Below, in pieces: positions 36,950 to 46,240 of a DNA stretch of 64,000 bases (its first letter is position 1; each line of letters starts with the position of its first letter). The stretch is from Clostridium formicaceticum (lineage in GTDB: Bacteria; Bacillota; Clostridia; Peptostreptococcales; Natronincolaceae). Made by a program: the position numbers and the translations under genes. The stretch is taken from contig NZ_CP017603.1 of NCBI RefSeq assembly GCF_001854185.1, positions 248,001-312,000 of the forward strand, given 5' to 3'. Below the pieces are notes generated by a model. That model ran no database searches. It saw nothing but the letters and a program-made list of their open reading frames with translations, and had not been told where the DNA came from.

Positions 36950-37975
36950 GTTGATTCTTTTGAAGTGTTTCTACCACTCCCTCCAGAGAGAAGAAACCCA
37001 CTTCCCTCTTCCGATAGTAGTGATAACATAAAAGTTGACCACTATTGGATCCCTCTGTCTATCTCTGGGGTAATTATCTCCACTCCCTCCACAGACTGCA
37101 GCTAGAGTTTCTTCAAATATTGTATTTAAGCATAAAAATAACAGTGACTTGTTATTACCATACGTCCATAAAAGCCACTGTTTCTTCTTACATTTATTTA
37201 GTTATCTCCCTGAGAGCTGCAGACTGTTCCGGTCGCTGGGCTGGTCTTTGGAGAATATAGCTAGGGTATGCAAACTTTTAAAGGATCTCCTTAGTTGGTT
37301 TATTGCAGCATGATCCTTTAAAAGATTGCCCTCTGAGGTCAAAATTTGCCGTTCCCTCCATAAACTTTTTCTGTGCAAGTAAGTCTTATAGGGATAAAAA
37401 AGATTATTCCAGTCACTAGGTCATGCTTTGGAGTCCTTACTGGTACAGACTGCCTCTCAAGCAGCACCAAAGAAAGTATCGGCAGACTGTACCAGCGAAA
37501 GTAATCCTCTAGGGTCCTATCCCCCAACTACCATTCCATAAAGATAGGATCCCCTATAGTCTATCCTTTGGGTCATCCTATCCCTATTCCATTTTCCCTA
37601 AATGCACATAATTTCAGAAATAGTTGCTCCTGTAAGGTTAGTCTTTGTAGGTCAGCAACTACCGCTCCGCTTTCCTGAAATCGACATTTAGCAAATAGTT
37701 GGGGGATATCGGGGTGGGACTTTGGGGTCTTTTGCTGGTGTATGTTTATGAGGTCTTGTATTAGTGATGCTTTTAGGTCTTTTGAAAGATGTTCTCTGGA
37801 GTCTAGTACCCATTGTTTTATCTTCTACCGCAGACTTCCCCTCTCTTAGGTCAACCTCTAAGGTGGGAAGACTGCTTCCAGATATATTGTTAGTTGATAG
37901 ATTCTATAAGCAAGAGAAGAAAACCACTTCCCTTGCACCTCTAGGGTCCTGGAATGCTATTACCTAGGTCCATAG
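36950..37975 (-). repeat. Hairpin-array noncoding element, copy 2 (inverted)
   Basis: Read on the minus strand, this resembles copy 1 from the ATGGA-AGGTAATA start through the TCCCCCAACTA-bounded block (37520-37706) to the GGAGGGAGTGG units. Stems include 37440-37454 with 37481-37495, again with CAG-T-CTG on both arms of the minus strand. One stem near 37270-37325 pairs GCAATCTTTTAAAGGATC with GATCCTTTAAAAGTTTGC around the same T-T mismatch. Module order and number differ from copy 1, and some stem sequences differ yet still pair. No coding potential is convincing. Confidence 0.78.
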
Positions 37976-38081
37976 ATTGCAAACCTTGCAGTCTTTTTAA
38001 AAGTGATACTTATAGATCTTATTCTTTTAGTAAAATTCTATGTTGCTCTTTTCACATGGTTTCTATCGTTTTTGCTTGCTA

Positions 38082-38125
38082 ATATATAAAAACCTGTTCA
38101 TTGTTGAATAGGTTTTTATATATTC
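38082..38125 (-). terminator. Terminator of the kinase-HD/YwgA-like unit
   Basis: A near-perfect inverted repeat of about 19 bp per arm (ATATATAAAAACCT with AGGTTTTTATATAT at its core) with a short TTG loop. On the minus strand the second arm ends in a T-rich tract. It lies 34 bp past the YwgA-like stop. Confidence 0.75.
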
Positions 38126-38158
38126 TTCTATGGTATGATAGTTTTGTTGTATTATTTT

Positions 38159-38668
38159 TTATTCAAGTAGACGGTGTTGTTTCAAATAATTATAGGCTTC
38201 ATATATTTCTTTTTCTTTAAACTTAGTTTTTTTAATATTTTTAACTTCTTGAATAACTGAATCAGGATTAACATTATTATATATTTCTTTCTGCACCATT
38301 GCTGCATAATGAGTTGTAGAGAGTAATTCTAATTGCAAAGGATTGTCTAAAGGAAGAATATCTAAAATATAATCTATTTTATCCTTATAAGGTGCAATAA
38401 GATCATTTTTAAGTAAAAAGTCTACTTTGTCACCTTTAGTTAAATTATACCTCTGGCCGACTTTATTAATTGAAATTGCTCCACTTTGCTCAACTAGTTC
38501 TGTTTTATAATCTAAATCTGATGAATAGGGTCCATAATGATACAGAGAATACGATAATCCCGTAGGAATGTCTTGTTCCGTTAAAAAATAAAATATTTTT
38601 TGAAAAGCTTTTTTCCCTTTAATAGTATCGCAATGATCCATCACATATGCTACTAAGGTCTCAAACAT
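38159..38668 (-). CDS. YwgA/Panacea-like (DUF4065-related) small protein
   Basis: 169 residues. The opening helix, GKKAFQKIFYFLTEQ, and the run SLYHYGPYSSDLDYKTELVEQSG match the YwgA/SocA-Panacea pattern, in which Panacea domains serve as antitoxins against many toxin types. It overlaps the kinase-HD gene by 16 bases, so translation is coupled. In Bacillus subtilis the homologous ywgA lies next to ywfO, an HD phosphohydrolase, so the pair is conserved. A neutralising or regulatory role towards the upstream enzyme is inferred. Confidence 0.75.
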   Translation of the reverse strand: MFETLVAYVMDHCDTIKGKKAFQKIFYFLTEQDIPTGLSYSLYHYGPYSSDLDYKTELVEQSGAISINKVGQRYNLTKGDKVDFLLKNDLIAPYKDKIDYILDILPLDNPLQLELLSTTHYAAMVQKEIYNNVNPDSVIQEVKNIKKTKFKEKEIYEAYNYLKQHRLLE

Positions 38669-40785
38669 TTTGAATACGCCTCCTCTATAACCTTAATTAT
38701 TTCATCTCTTTTTTCCTCATTCGCGTATATTCTGAAAACGTCTAAAGAATCGTTAATTTTAGATAATATCGAAGAATATTTGTCCACATGATGAATGTTT
38801 TTATTTTTATCTAAAATTCCAATGGAAGGGTTCCCCATTTCATCTTCGAATTTTATTGCATTTTGTGTATACCTATCTACTATTACCTCTGTATCTAAAT
38901 ATCTCCTATTATTAATTAGTTCTTCAATCTCTGAAATTATTAATTTTTCTTCCTCTTTAATATAGGGAAATCTCTCGAAAACTAGTTTTAGATGACCTCT
39001 ATTTAAGAACATATCATTATAGGAGTTAGGATTATTTTTTATATATTCTAACACTCTATTATCATCCCATTGCAAAAATTCTTCTTCCCTAATAGGCAAG
39101 TGGTTAGATGGCAACATGCATTGCATGCTGCGTTCTAAAATTTTATCATATATTCTTCTTGTCTTATGCAAATATACTTGTGTAAACATAAAATGACGAG
39201 CTAAGATAAATTCTTCCAATGCATATATACCCTTCTCTTCAATCGATAAAATAGGTATATTATTATCAATGATTATATTTAGAGAGTTTATGAGATGATC
39301 TAAGTCGTATTTTCCATACTTAACACCCAACATCAGGGAATCTCTTAAGAGATAATCCATCCTGTCTGCATCAATAATGTCCCCTGAGAAGACCCTTTTT
39401 ATTAGCAAATAATTTGATGGGATTCTACCCTTGATTAATCCTGCAATTTCTCTATAAGTAAAACCTCCATTTTTTCTACCAATCATGTCTATAATCTCCG
39501 AAAGATCGGTATTTATTATTAAATTAGCTGACATTTCTTCATGATTTTTTATTACAGGAGAAAACAAATTATCTCCTACATGAGAAAAAGGAGAATGTCC
39601 TATATCATGTAATAATGAAGCAATTCGTAGCATTTGTCTTTGCTTTTTTATCTCATTATAATCCCAAGTAATAATTGAGCTATTTTTTCCCATTATAATA
39701 TCAAATATCTTGGTCGATAAGTATAATACACCTAATGAGTGTGTAAATCTTCCATGTGTTGCGCCAGGGTATACTAAGTATGTAGTACCAAGTTGCTTAA
39801 TGTTTCTTAATCTCTGGAAAACTTTATGATTTATAATTAACATCTCATCATCTGTTAATTCAATGTATCCATGTAAAGGGTCCCTGACTTTATTTCTAGC
39901 ATTAAATGTTGGAATACTACTCATCTTTATAAATTGAATTTTTTTATGATTCTTTATTATATCTAAAATAAAGGACAAATTACTAACTCTAGCTTTGGGG
40001 TTAACTTGTATCATTCCGCAAATAGCCTCATCTAACTCTTCATTTATATCATCTCTGAAGTCAGCCACTCTTGGTGTTGCTAAGCTATAGTCTTCTAATT
40101 TTCTATAAGGAAATTCTCCTGTTAACATAGTAAAAAATAGAACCCCTAATGCATAAATATCAAATTTTTCTTCAATATCAATATGTAAATTATCTAGTGG
40201 CTTAGGTAAGAATCCTGCTGGAAATCGCTCAGGTGCAAAATAAGGAGTATTTCCATACATATTTAATGTATAAGCACGTACATCAGCCTCTTTAATTTTA
40301 GATATCCCAAAATCAATTATTTTTATATGCTTAGATTCTTTATTGTATAAAATATTATCTAATTTAATATCTCTATGTATAATATTATTTTTATGTGCAC
40401 AGATTATTCCATTTATTATCTGCTCAAATATATCTAGCACCTCATTTAAGTTGTTCGTATTACATTGTATCAATTCAGGATATTTATTTAATCCCAATCC
40501 GTCTATATATTCAAATACAAGATATACTAGTCCATCACTTTCATTTTTATAGTAATCATACACTTTAGCAATGTTTTGGTGCGTAATTTTAGCTTGATTT
40601 TTAGCCTCATCAATTAACTGATTATTTAGTTCTTCAAGTGAAAATTTCTGTTCATCTAATCTTTCTTTTTTAATAGTTTTTATAACAACATCTCTTTTTA
40701 AATGATCGTCAAATCCCTTCCAAGTTATTCCCATACCGCCTTCAGTTGATAATACTGTTTCGCTACTAAATTTATATCTCCCCAT
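38653..40785 (-). CDS. Protein kinase fused to an HD-domain (SAMHD1/YwfO-like) phosphohydrolase
   Basis: 710 residues, two enzymes in one chain. Residues 1-285 are a Ser/Thr kinase: glycine loop GGMGITWKG, the Lys of VVIKT at 36, HRDIKLDN near 137, DFG near 156 and APERF. All catalytic residues are visible. Residues 295-700 are an HD hydrolase: VRDPLHGYIEL, QRLRNIKQLGTTYLVYPGATHGRFTHSLG, LLHDIGHSPFSH near 397 and DADRMDYLLRDS near 476, completing the H-HD-D metal site. That family includes dNTP triphosphohydrolases. GGTGG precedes the ATG. No membrane helix or PASTA domain is seen, so the kinase is soluble. Confidence 0.93.
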   Translation of the reverse strand: MGRYKFSSETVLSTEGGMGITWKGFDDHLKRDVVIKTIKKERLDEQKFSLEELNNQLIDEAKNQAKITHQNIAKVYDYYKNESDGLVYLVFEYIDGLGLNKYPELIQCNTNNLNEVLDIFEQIINGIICAHKNNIIHRDIKLDNILYNKESKHIKIIDFGISKIKEADVRAYTLNMYGNTPYFAPERFPAGFLPKPLDNLHIDIEEKFDIYALGVLFFTMLTGEFPYRKLEDYSLATPRVADFRDDINEELDEAICGMIQVNPKARVSNLSFILDIIKNHKKIQFIKMSSIPTFNARNKVRDPLHGYIELTDDEMLIINHKVFQRLRNIKQLGTTYLVYPGATHGRFTHSLGVLYLSTKIFDIIMGKNSSIITWDYNEIKKQRQMLRIASLLHDIGHSPFSHVGDNLFSPVIKNHEEMSANLIINTDLSEIIDMIGRKNGGFTYREIAGLIKGRIPSNYLLIKRVFSGDIIDADRMDYLLRDSLMLGVKYGKYDLDHLINSLNIIIDNNIPILSIEEKGIYALEEFILARHFMFTQVYLHKTRRIYDKILERSMQCMLPSNHLPIREEEFLQWDDNRVLEYIKNNPNSYNDMFLNRGHLKLVFERFPYIKEEEKLIISEIEELINNRRYLDTEVIVDRYTQNAIKFEDEMGNPSIGILDKNKNIHHVDKYSSILSKINDSLDVFRIYANEEKRDEIIKVIEEAYSKCLRP

Positions 40786-41088
40786 TATTTCACCACCATA
40801 AATAGTAATCTATTGACTATATTATTCTACGTGATTCTGTTAAGTCCTTCTCGTTTACCTACTTATCTTATTAAATTGATATAGCTCTTAACTAATTTTT
40901 ATAAATACACTTGTGACAAATCTAATCTCCATACCTTATTAATTTTTTCAATATCTAATAAAACCTAACTAATTAATGGTGCAACGTAAAATTAATATCA
41001 CAAAATAAGCCTTCTATCTAGAAGACTTATCTCTTTATTTTTTCATCCTATTCTCTTGTGCAAAACATAATAATAATCTTAAAGTCTC
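40786..41088 (+). other. Intergenic stretch before the phage-like region
   Basis: About 300 bp, AT-rich, with no gene seen. One imperfect stem-loop (ATAAGCCTTCT with AGAAGACTTAT, around 41006-41032) may end phage-region transcripts arriving from the right. I found no clear attachment-site repeat here. Confidence 0.5.
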
Positions 41089-41334
41089 TCATCCCCCAAA
41101 CCGCCTCACCCTCCGATAAACCCCACTATCCGTCAACCCAAACCTCTTTCCAATCTCCCTATAGGTCCATTTCTTCTGATGAAGCCTTTTCATCTCCATG
41201 GCCTCCAGCTCCCTCCGCTGTTTTCCTGTTAGCTCTAATAGTCCATACTTATGAAGAATCAAGTCCGGCAGCATTTCCTCTGGTGAAAGGATGGCCTCTA
41301 GGAGGGCTATGTAGTTGTAGATCAAATCCTCCAT
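41089..41334 (-). CDS. Small phage-type helix-turn-helix protein
   Basis: 81 residues. The C-terminal third is a helix-turn-helix (WTYREIGKRFGLTDSGVYRRVRRFG), preceded by helices. This resembles the small late-region regulators or terminase-linked proteins that follow VRR-NUC in phage replication modules. GAGGGG is seven bases before the ATG. It is the last gene of the leftward phage-like run. Confidence 0.7.
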   Translation of the reverse strand: MEDLIYNYIALLEAILSPEEMLPDLILHKYGLLELTGKQRRELEAMEMKRLHQKKWTYREIGKRFGLTDSGVYRRVRRFGG

Positions 41335-41338
41335 CCCA

Positions 41339-41629
41339 TCACCCCTCTGTGGTGACTTCCTTCATCACCCTTTTTACGTCCTCTATGCCATAGACTATGG
41401 CCCCTGTGCCTCCTGCTTTAGCAATATCCCTTAGTACCTTCTCCTGTAGCTTGGTGGGTTTTCCTTTTGGTCTTTTGATTTCTAAGCCTATGAACTTTCC
41501 CTTATAGCAAAGAATAATATCAGGGATTCCTGCTGCTTGATAGATCCCTCCATGGGTTTTGAAAAACCATACCCCTGACAGTCCTCTTAAATATTCAATG
41601 ATCTTGTGTTGAATTGCCTTTTCCTTCAT
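41339..41629 (-). CDS. VRR-NUC domain nuclease
   Basis: About 96 residues, a stand-alone VRR-NUC domain of the PD-(D/E)xK class. Residues visible are the helix with HKIIEYLRG, the GIPDIILCYKGKFIGLEIKR core (D, then E-x-K) and GAIVYGIEDVKRVM. Phage versions are thought to resolve branched DNA. AAAGGGGG lies upstream of the ATG at 41629. The gene overlaps its neighbour by a base or so, within the replication operon. Confidence 0.92.
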   Translation of the reverse strand: MKEKAIQHKIIEYLRGLSGVWFFKTHGGIYQAAGIPDIILCYKGKFIGLEIKRPKGKPTKLQEKVLRDIAKAGGTGAIVYGIEDVKRVMKEVTTEG

Positions 41630-41811
41630 CAATGACCCCCTTTTCTTCCTCTATGGCTTTTCTCATTTCTATCCTCTATGCCTCCCCCAGCCTCTTTTAG
41701 GGCTTTGTGATAGTTACGAATGATTCCCATGGCTCTTAGGGCCTTATCTGTGCTGTATCTTTTGGTGATGGATAAATATAGGGCTAAATAATTCTCTATT
41801 AATGGATACAT
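41629..41811 (-). CDS. Small hypothetical phage protein
   Basis: 60 residues with a helical N-terminus and a basic, Gly/Arg-rich tail ending HRGRKGGH. GGGGG precedes the ATG and the stop runs into the VRR-NUC start. Family not recognised; kept because spacing and ribosome binding site fit the operon. Confidence 0.55.
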   Translation of the reverse strand: MYPLIENYLALYLSITKRYSTDKALRAMGIIRNYHKALKEAGGGIEDRNEKSHRGRKGGH

Positions 41812-41833
41812 GGTTTTCCCCCTTTGCTTTTCT

Positions 41834-42301
41834 CTACCCCCAAGGAGTAGGCTCCTTTACTTCTACAAAACCCATTTGCTTGTATTCCTCAACTTCCTTA
41901 CCTTTGCAGTTCTTATAAACGGTCTCTAGGAGAACATCATTGAAGGCCTTTGCCTTGATTAGCTCCTCCTTATTCTTGGTATGGAAATAATCATAGATGG
42001 CGGTGATCATCCCCTCTATAAACTCCTCTATGATGCTACTGTTGTCATCAATAAATTTTTCATAGAGATACTGTATAGCTGTTTTGTCTAAGGCCAATAG
42101 GCTTAGGAGGATGGATTCTTCCTCTGTTATCCCTTGTATTCCTTGTGTTTTCTGCCCTTTTTCCAGCTCCTGCTTTAAGCGATGTATCTCCTTTTCTAGC
42201 TTAATAATTTCATCCTTCCACTTTAACTTTACTTGCGAGGGAAGGACATCAGCCCTTTCTTTTCGTTTCAATAGCTGCTGAAGTTTTTCTTTTTTATCCA
42301 T
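41834..42301 (-). CDS. Hypothetical coiled-coil phage protein
   Basis: About 155 residues. The first 65 are a Lys/Glu-rich coiled coil; the rest is helical and acidic. ATG at 42301 is preceded by GGAGG; a longer in-frame start at 42343 would translate that site and is less likely. Not recognised. It sits between the primase and the small phage genes. Confidence 0.65.
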   Translation of the reverse strand: MDKKEKLQQLLKRKERADVLPSQVKLKWKDEIIKLEKEIHRLKQELEKGQKTQGIQGITEEESILLSLLALDKTAIQYLYEKFIDDNSSIIEEFIEGMITAIYDYFHTKNKEELIKAKAFNDVLLETVYKNCKGKEVEEYKQMGFVEVKEPTPWG

Positions 42302-42570
42302 TTTCTCCTCCAGTTCTACTGGGATACCCCCATAGCAGGGCAACCTTTTACCCTTAGACCCTTTGAAATTACTAGCTTCTTTTTCTGATTACCCGTTACC
42401 CTTGTTTTTGAAAATATATATCTATTATGATTGTTATGTTGGTTGTAAATGGACTTTACAGCTATATATATACTATATATTAGGGTAACTATGGTAATAG
42501 TGGTAATGGGATAGATTAGCCCTTGCAAATGCTATATTGTTTCGTTGCCCCTAAGGTTACTACTTTAACA

Positions 42571-45279
42571 TTACAGGGTTACTGCCTTAAAAGGGGGCGT
42601 TTCCTCTAAATCCTCTATTCCAGATAAGTCAAAACTTACCATTCTACAGGCCTTCCCCTCTATTTTCTTTACCACGGTTTGACGTTTCTTGCCACTCTTT
42701 TCATAGGTTATATCAATATAGCCTCGATCTCCCAAGCCCTGGATGATCTTTTTATAGGAATAGCCCTGCTTATCTAGAGCTTCTTGAAGGATTTGTGGGA
42801 AGACGTAAAACCTATTATCCTCCATCACTCCGTAGCTTTCCCTTCTAGGATTGCCTCTAAATTGTTCTATATTTGAAATCAACCAGCCTTGGATAAATTC
42901 ATAGGCCCTCTCCACTATATCCGTATGCATCATATCTTCAAGATTAGATAAAATTTCATTCCCCATTGCTATAGAGATGTTTTCTTTCTCAAGGAATAAC
43001 CATTTATTCATCAATTCATCCGCTAAGATCACCACAGCTACAGAGGATACATGACTTCCTATCTTTTTATGGTTTTCATTGATGCCCATCAGTGTTTCCT
43101 GTATTTCCTTATGCCTATCCTGTAATTCATGGGGTTTCATATCCTCCATCAGTTTTTCTATAAAGAAGGGCCCTGTCACACCATAGTTCATGGTGATAAA
43201 GTTATGCATACTTCTAGCTTCTTCTTCCCTTTCAAAGGGACTGCCATGGATTTCTAAGGCTCTGGTATGCACACCTGTTTGGGAGCCCATGGTGGTTAGT
43301 GGTTCTTCTCCTGTTGTTAAAACGATACTTCGCCATGACTTTTGATTTTCAAGGCCTCCTGTTTTGGTACCCCTCACTTTGCTATAGCCCATGGAAAGCA
43401 TATAGACTAAGGTTTCTATGTACTCCTGTTTTCCTCCAGCCACTTGTCTTTCATCAATGCCTAGGGGCAAATCATTGAAAAAGCTTGCTAGTCTCTCTAA
43501 GCCTACATTGGTGGCGTTAAAGCTGGTCATTAGTTCCTCAGGATTCCCCCATACACTTAAGGCAGCCTTGAGGGCTGCTGTTTTACCACCTCTTGAATCC
43601 CCCCAGTTATGGACAAAAAAGATTCTATGATTCAGTAATTTTAAAAGTGGTGCTGCAAAGCTACTGGCTAGGATAAATCGAAAGATGGTGTTTTGTCTTA
43701 AGGGTTTCATCATTTTTATCCAATCTTTTAATTCCCCCCTTTTGCTGTAGGCCTCCACCCATCTCCTTTCACCATGCTCCATATCCAGCACAAGTTCTCC
43801 TTCTCTTCCCGGCAAAAAATTCTCTCCATGCCAACCCAATTGATTCACCGACTGGAGGGTTTCGATGATGTCAAAATTTTCCGCCTCTAGGTTCTCAAGA
43901 AATCTTACTAGAAACTTGGCATTTTCCGAGGTGACGGTGACACCCACATCCGCCAGCTTGATGATGGTTCTGGCTTGAAAAATAGTGCTTCTCTGTTCCC
44001 TGACAAAGTGCCACTTTTTATCTCTAAAGAAGGCAATCTCCACCTTTTCCTCCTCCATCCCTAGGGCCTTAATTCTTCTAGAAATTAAGATGGGGGTTCT
44101 ACAAACTAGATAGGGTAGGCGGGTTTTAGCGTTAATCATTTCAACTCCACCTTCTGTTATTCGCCATCCAGTAGGTTGTCTTAGTTTTACTGGAGCATTG
44201 GGAATCAGGTTCTCTTCTTCCTCCTGTAGGTTAATAAGAAAAATTTCCTCTGCCTCAGCCATCACCCTTTGCCAGTTTTCCTTAAATGTGTTGGGGTCTT
44301 TGATATGGAGGTCGGAGGGGTCCTTTACTCCTAAGGAACTACATTGGATTTTATAGATCCTTGCTTTAAAATTTCTTTCCTTTAGGGTTTTGGAAATCTT
44401 GTTGAAAAAGGTGTCTCCCCCCATATCCCCTTCATGATGAATATAAACATCTAGCCCTTCTAACATCTCCACCCAATCCCCATGAAAGGTGGTGGCTCCC
44501 GGTACTCCTAAGATCTCCTCTATCCCATGATGCCATAGGGTATGACAGTCGCTTTCTCCCTCTACTAGAATGACCCTGCCTATACTTTTGATCTTTTCTA
44601 TCTGCCATAGACCATAGAGATTTATTTTACTACCCCTAGCCCAAGAAAATCGTGTAGGACTGTCTCTGTGGTATCTCTGACGATTGGATAGGATCTTGCC
44701 TGCCTCGTCTTTATAGGGGATGGTGATACCTGTTTTTCCATCTCTTATGCCTAAGGATCTTATGAAGTCCTCTGGGAGTCTTTTTTCCTTGCAATAGTCC
44801 TCAACTATATATTTTGGTACTTCCTTCTTGGTAGTAGCTTTTGTAGTCATGTACTCTGGTGTCTTGGTGTCCTGAATGTTGTTCTTTTGGTTGTTATGCT
44901 TTGAACCCTCACTGTCGCTAGGTTTTCTAGTGGAATGATTGCTCTCTTTGTTATCCGTTGTATTGATAAACCTATTTCTATGGTTATTCGCATCTTTTCT
45001 TCCCTGATGATTTTCCTCATAAAGACCTTCTTCCTGAAGTAACAACCGGTAGGCCTCTTTGTTATCTATCCTATAGAGCTTTGCTAAGAAGGTAATGGCA
45101 TTCCCCTTTTCTCCACAGGCTAGGCAATTGTACACACCGGTTTTGATATTGGCGCCGAAGCTGGGCTTGGTATCCTCATGGAAGGGGCATAGCCCCACCA
45201 GATTTTCACCGCTGATTTTTCCCTTTTGGATATGCTTTTGATAAAATTTCAAATAATCTATTCTTCCCTCTAAATTCAT
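42571..45279 (-). CDS. Phage primase/helicase: CHC2 zinc finger, Toprim and DUF927 ATPase
   Basis: 902 residues. Zinc finger near 30-60: LCPFHEDTKPSF with YNCLACGEKG. Toprim near 240: GRVILVEGESDCHTLW. A polar Asn/Lys/Thr-rich linker sits between them. From about 375 a DUF927 region leads to an ATPase with Walker A WGDSRGGKTAAL near 563 and NDLPLGIDERQ. The layout suits priming plus unwinding for element replication. All the motifs are intact, unlike the neighbouring SNF2 gene. Spacing to the next upstream gene is about 50 bp. Confidence 0.9.
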   Translation of the reverse strand: MNLEGRIDYLKFYQKHIQKGKISGENLVGLCPFHEDTKPSFGANIKTGVYNCLACGEKGNAITFLAKLYRIDNKEAYRLLLQEEGLYEENHQGRKDANNHRNRFINTTDNKESNHSTRKPSDSEGSKHNNQKNNIQDTKTPEYMTTKATTKKEVPKYIVEDYCKEKRLPEDFIRSLGIRDGKTGITIPYKDEAGKILSNRQRYHRDSPTRFSWARGSKINLYGLWQIEKIKSIGRVILVEGESDCHTLWHHGIEEILGVPGATTFHGDWVEMLEGLDVYIHHEGDMGGDTFFNKISKTLKERNFKARIYKIQCSSLGVKDPSDLHIKDPNTFKENWQRVMAEAEEIFLINLQEEEENLIPNAPVKLRQPTGWRITEGGVEMINAKTRLPYLVCRTPILISRRIKALGMEEEKVEIAFFRDKKWHFVREQRSTIFQARTIIKLADVGVTVTSENAKFLVRFLENLEAENFDIIETLQSVNQLGWHGENFLPGREGELVLDMEHGERRWVEAYSKRGELKDWIKMMKPLRQNTIFRFILASSFAAPLLKLLNHRIFFVHNWGDSRGGKTAALKAALSVWGNPEELMTSFNATNVGLERLASFFNDLPLGIDERQVAGGKQEYIETLVYMLSMGYSKVRGTKTGGLENQKSWRSIVLTTGEEPLTTMGSQTGVHTRALEIHGSPFEREEEARSMHNFITMNYGVTGPFFIEKLMEDMKPHELQDRHKEIQETLMGINENHKKIGSHVSSVAVVILADELMNKWLFLEKENISIAMGNEILSNLEDMMHTDIVERAYEFIQGWLISNIEQFRGNPRRESYGVMEDNRFYVFPQILQEALDKQGYSYKKIIQGLGDRGYIDITYEKSGKKRQTVVKKIEGKACRMVSFDLSGIEDLEETPPFKAVTL

Positions 45280-45328
45280 CTCTTTACCTTGCCTCCCTAT
45301 TACTTTTTCTGTAGGAGGATCCCCGCCT

Positions 45329-46069
45329 TTAAAAGGGAAGCTCCCCAGCTTCTTCTGTTTCTGGCATGTAGTCCTCCATCACCTCTACCTCCCTTGTAAT
45401 CCTCTTGATTTCCTCTGCAAATTCTGCCAGTTGCTGGGCTATGTCCTTTTCTAGCACCTCCGCCACAGTAAACTGTGCCTGACTGTAGGGGATACCGCTA
45501 CTGCTTTGGGTTCTTTTTAAGGTGATTTTGGTCACCACGCTATAGGATCTGTGGCCCTTGGTGATGATTCTCTTGGCCATGTAGTTACTAAAGTTCTTAA
45601 GGCTGGTGGGGGGTAGGGTTAGCAATAGGGGCAGCATTTCTCCACTTTTTAGGAGATAAATTCTGTGCATATTTTTACAGGCCTTACCCTTTCTATCCTC
45701 ATCACTGCCGAACTCATTGAGGGGACAGGTTTTGCAATCCCCACCAGGACTGCCTTCTCCTTTTTTCCCATCCATACTGCTGCAATCCGGTGGATTGCTT
45801 CCTCCAGTGTATTTCTCCTGCCAGTAGCCATTCACCGGGTGGTGGTCTACCATTACCCCCACTAGCTCCTGCAATAACTGTGGTCTATCAGCTTCCTCCC
45901 CCGGCACCTCAAAGGCCAAGCCTCCACCGGAGGGAATCTTAGCCCTATCAAAGGAAAGCTCCAATCCCTCCATCTCCTGTAACATGGCTTCTTTGATTTC
46001 CTCCTGTGCTATAGGTAGCTGAAATCCTGTCTTTTCTATAGCTTTTTTATCCCCTTTGTTTTCTGACAT
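45329..46069 (-). CDS. Conserved phage protein with a four-Cys cluster
   Basis: About 246 residues. The mid region holds Cys pairs (DCKTCPLNEFGS and GKACKNMHRIYLL) that probably bind zinc or iron-sulphur, and a following LPLLLTLPPTSLKNFSNYM run. This type is frequent in phage and integrative-element replication modules but has no assigned function that I know. ATG at 46069 has AGGAGGAG upstream; a longer frame from 46189 has no site and overlaps the small gene before it. Confidence 0.75.
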   Translation of the reverse strand: MSENKGDKKAIEKTGFQLPIAQEEIKEAMLQEMEGLELSFDRAKIPSGGGLAFEVPGEEADRPQLLQELVGVMVDHHPVNGYWQEKYTGGSNPPDCSSMDGKKGEGSPGGDCKTCPLNEFGSDEDRKGKACKNMHRIYLLKSGEMLPLLLTLPPTSLKNFSNYMAKRIITKGHRSYSVVTKITLKRTQSSSGIPYSQAQFTVAEVLEKDIAQQLAEFAEEIKRITREVEVMEDYMPETEEAGELPF

Positions 46070-46070
46070 C

Positions 46071-46226
46071 CTATTTCTCCTCCTCTTCTTGAAAATACAT
46101 ATAAAATCTGTCCTCTTCTTCCTGATATTCAAGGCTACTGAGATAAAACTCTGGATTCTCTGAATCATAGAGTTTATATTCTTTGTCATAGGCCTTTAAA
46201 ATTTCTATTAACCTTCCTATCTTCAT
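46071..46226 (-). CDS. Very small acidic phage protein
   Basis: 51 residues beginning MKIGRLIEILKAYDKEYK and ending in a Glu-rich tail. It fills the gap between two phage genes exactly, its stop overlapping the ribosome binding region of the next gene. Purine-rich GGGGGAATTG lies upstream. Unrecognised, but the continuous frame and neat spacing support it. Confidence 0.6.
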   Translation of the reverse strand: MKIGRLIEILKAYDKEYKLYDSENPEFYLSSLEYQEEEDRFYMYFQEEEEK

Positions 46227-46240
46227 CTACAATTCCCCCT

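Noticed and set aside
37045-37967. Open frames inside hairpin array 2
   Set aside because: Same reasons; they lie in different frames and strands than those in array 1.
42316-42528. 70-residue minus-strand open frame after the primase
   Set aside because: It overlaps the ribosome binding site and start of the next phage gene, and the DNA is a TTACC-type repetitive AT-rich spacer.
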